14,884 bases of DNA from the NCBI GenBank assembly GCA_964607865.1, contig CAZSLZ010000080.1, forward strand, positions 1 through 14,884. The letters are read 5' to 3'. Both the position numbers and the translations under genes were made by a program. Source of the stretch: CAZSLZ01 sp964607865 (GTDB taxonomy: Bacteria; Vulcanimicrobiota; JAJTBE01; CAZSLZ01). Every line of letters begins with the position of its first letter. The stretch's first letter is position 1. A model generated the notes under the pieces. It saw only the letters and a program-made list of their open reading frames with translations. It did not search any database and had not been told where the DNA came from. Of this stretch, positions 14,641 to 14,884 are shown in pieces.

Positions 14641-14884
14641 TTATTCTTCAGTTTCCTGTGTTTTGGGCTCCATCTTGCGGGCTTCCATGGGAAACTCCAT
14701 GACGAGTTTATTGTTCAGGAAATTTTGAAACCAATATGTTCCTGGTTTCTGTATTACCACTTCTGCAAAATAGTTCACAGCCATAAATGGAGTCTTGGTT
14801 TCCTTCAATTCAAACTCCTGATCTGGAGTTTCCATAAGAGCAGTCTTTTTATCAGGGTTAAGAATTCGAATCTTTTGTTTAAAC
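14641..14884 (-). CDS. Partial protein with a DUF6941-like C-terminus (5' end outside the window)
   Basis: The frame is open from the right edge to TAA at 14641, so the first ATG inside it (14835) is internal and the gene continues beyond the window. The visible part (about 80 aa) begins FKQKIRILNPDKKT and ends in a charged tail (MEPKTQETEE). The stretch AEVVIQKPGTYWFQNFLNNK, then LVMEFPMEAR, has the 'PGTY-x-F...G..v..P' strand pattern I associate with DUF6941-like cytoplasmic proteins; this is a weak family guess from a fragment. It probably heads the minus-strand group, 24 bp upstream of the lipoprotein-like gene. Confidence 0.55.
   Translation of the reverse strand, partial: FKQKIRILNPDKKTALMETPDQEFELKETKTPFMAVNYFAEVVIQKPGTYWFQNFLNNKLVMEFPMEARKMEPKTQETEE

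Noticed and set aside
1..14884. CRISPR array, tRNA or rRNA gene, insertion sequence or phage module
   Set aside because: No regularly spaced repeats, cloverleaf-like sequence, transposase motifs or structural phage genes seen on either strand.

Overview
The window looks like chromosomal DNA of an AT-rich (by eye around 40% G+C) bacterium with an outer membrane. The outer-membrane clue is the C-terminal part of an LptD-like beta-barrel protein at the left edge. The other recognisable genes (PcrA/UvrD helicase, an Amj-type flippase, a PRC-barrel/MgtE_N/CBS protein, a GH133 debranching enzyme) would suit a diderm Firmicute or an uncultivated related lineage. I cannot place it further. TTG start codons with good Shine-Dalgarno (SD) sites are frequent. 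There are no rRNA or tRNA genes, insertion sequences or CRISPR arrays that I can see.

Left block, + strand (1-4028): a damaged LptD-like C-terminus, a HAD-family phosphatase, then three tandem genes encoding divergent members of one unrecognised, mostly helical protein family of about 290-325 aa. The genes are joined by overlapping stops and starts, so they probably form one operon. The first copy is broken by three -1 shifts, two of them in A runs and the third ambiguous between an AA and a GG pair. The LptD-like fragment also carries frame damage. All visible damage lies in the first 2 kb, which points either to gene decay or to indel errors near a contig end. The tandem family is the best candidate here for something undescribed.

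Middle block (4029-8523): an AT-rich intergenic region with related inverted repeats leads into an unrecognised 172-aa ORF. This abuts, tail to tail, a minus-strand gene for a soluble PRC-barrel + MgtE_N + CBS protein. A divergent intergenic region with nested inverted repeats separates that gene from a + strand pair: a small coiled-coil protein and an amylo-alpha-1,6-glucosidase (glycogen debranching).

Right block, - strand (8513-14884), read from right to left: an edge-truncated protein with a DUF6941-like C-terminus, a short lipoprotein-like protein with no canonical start codon, a two-TM HAMP/degenerate-GGDEF protein with a long acidic tail, pcrA, an Amj-family lipid II flippase and an ABC-2 type permease with no ATPase alongside. 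Spacing is tight except for 68 bp before pcrA and 130 bp before amj, so this may be one or two operons mixing envelope, signalling and DNA repair functions.
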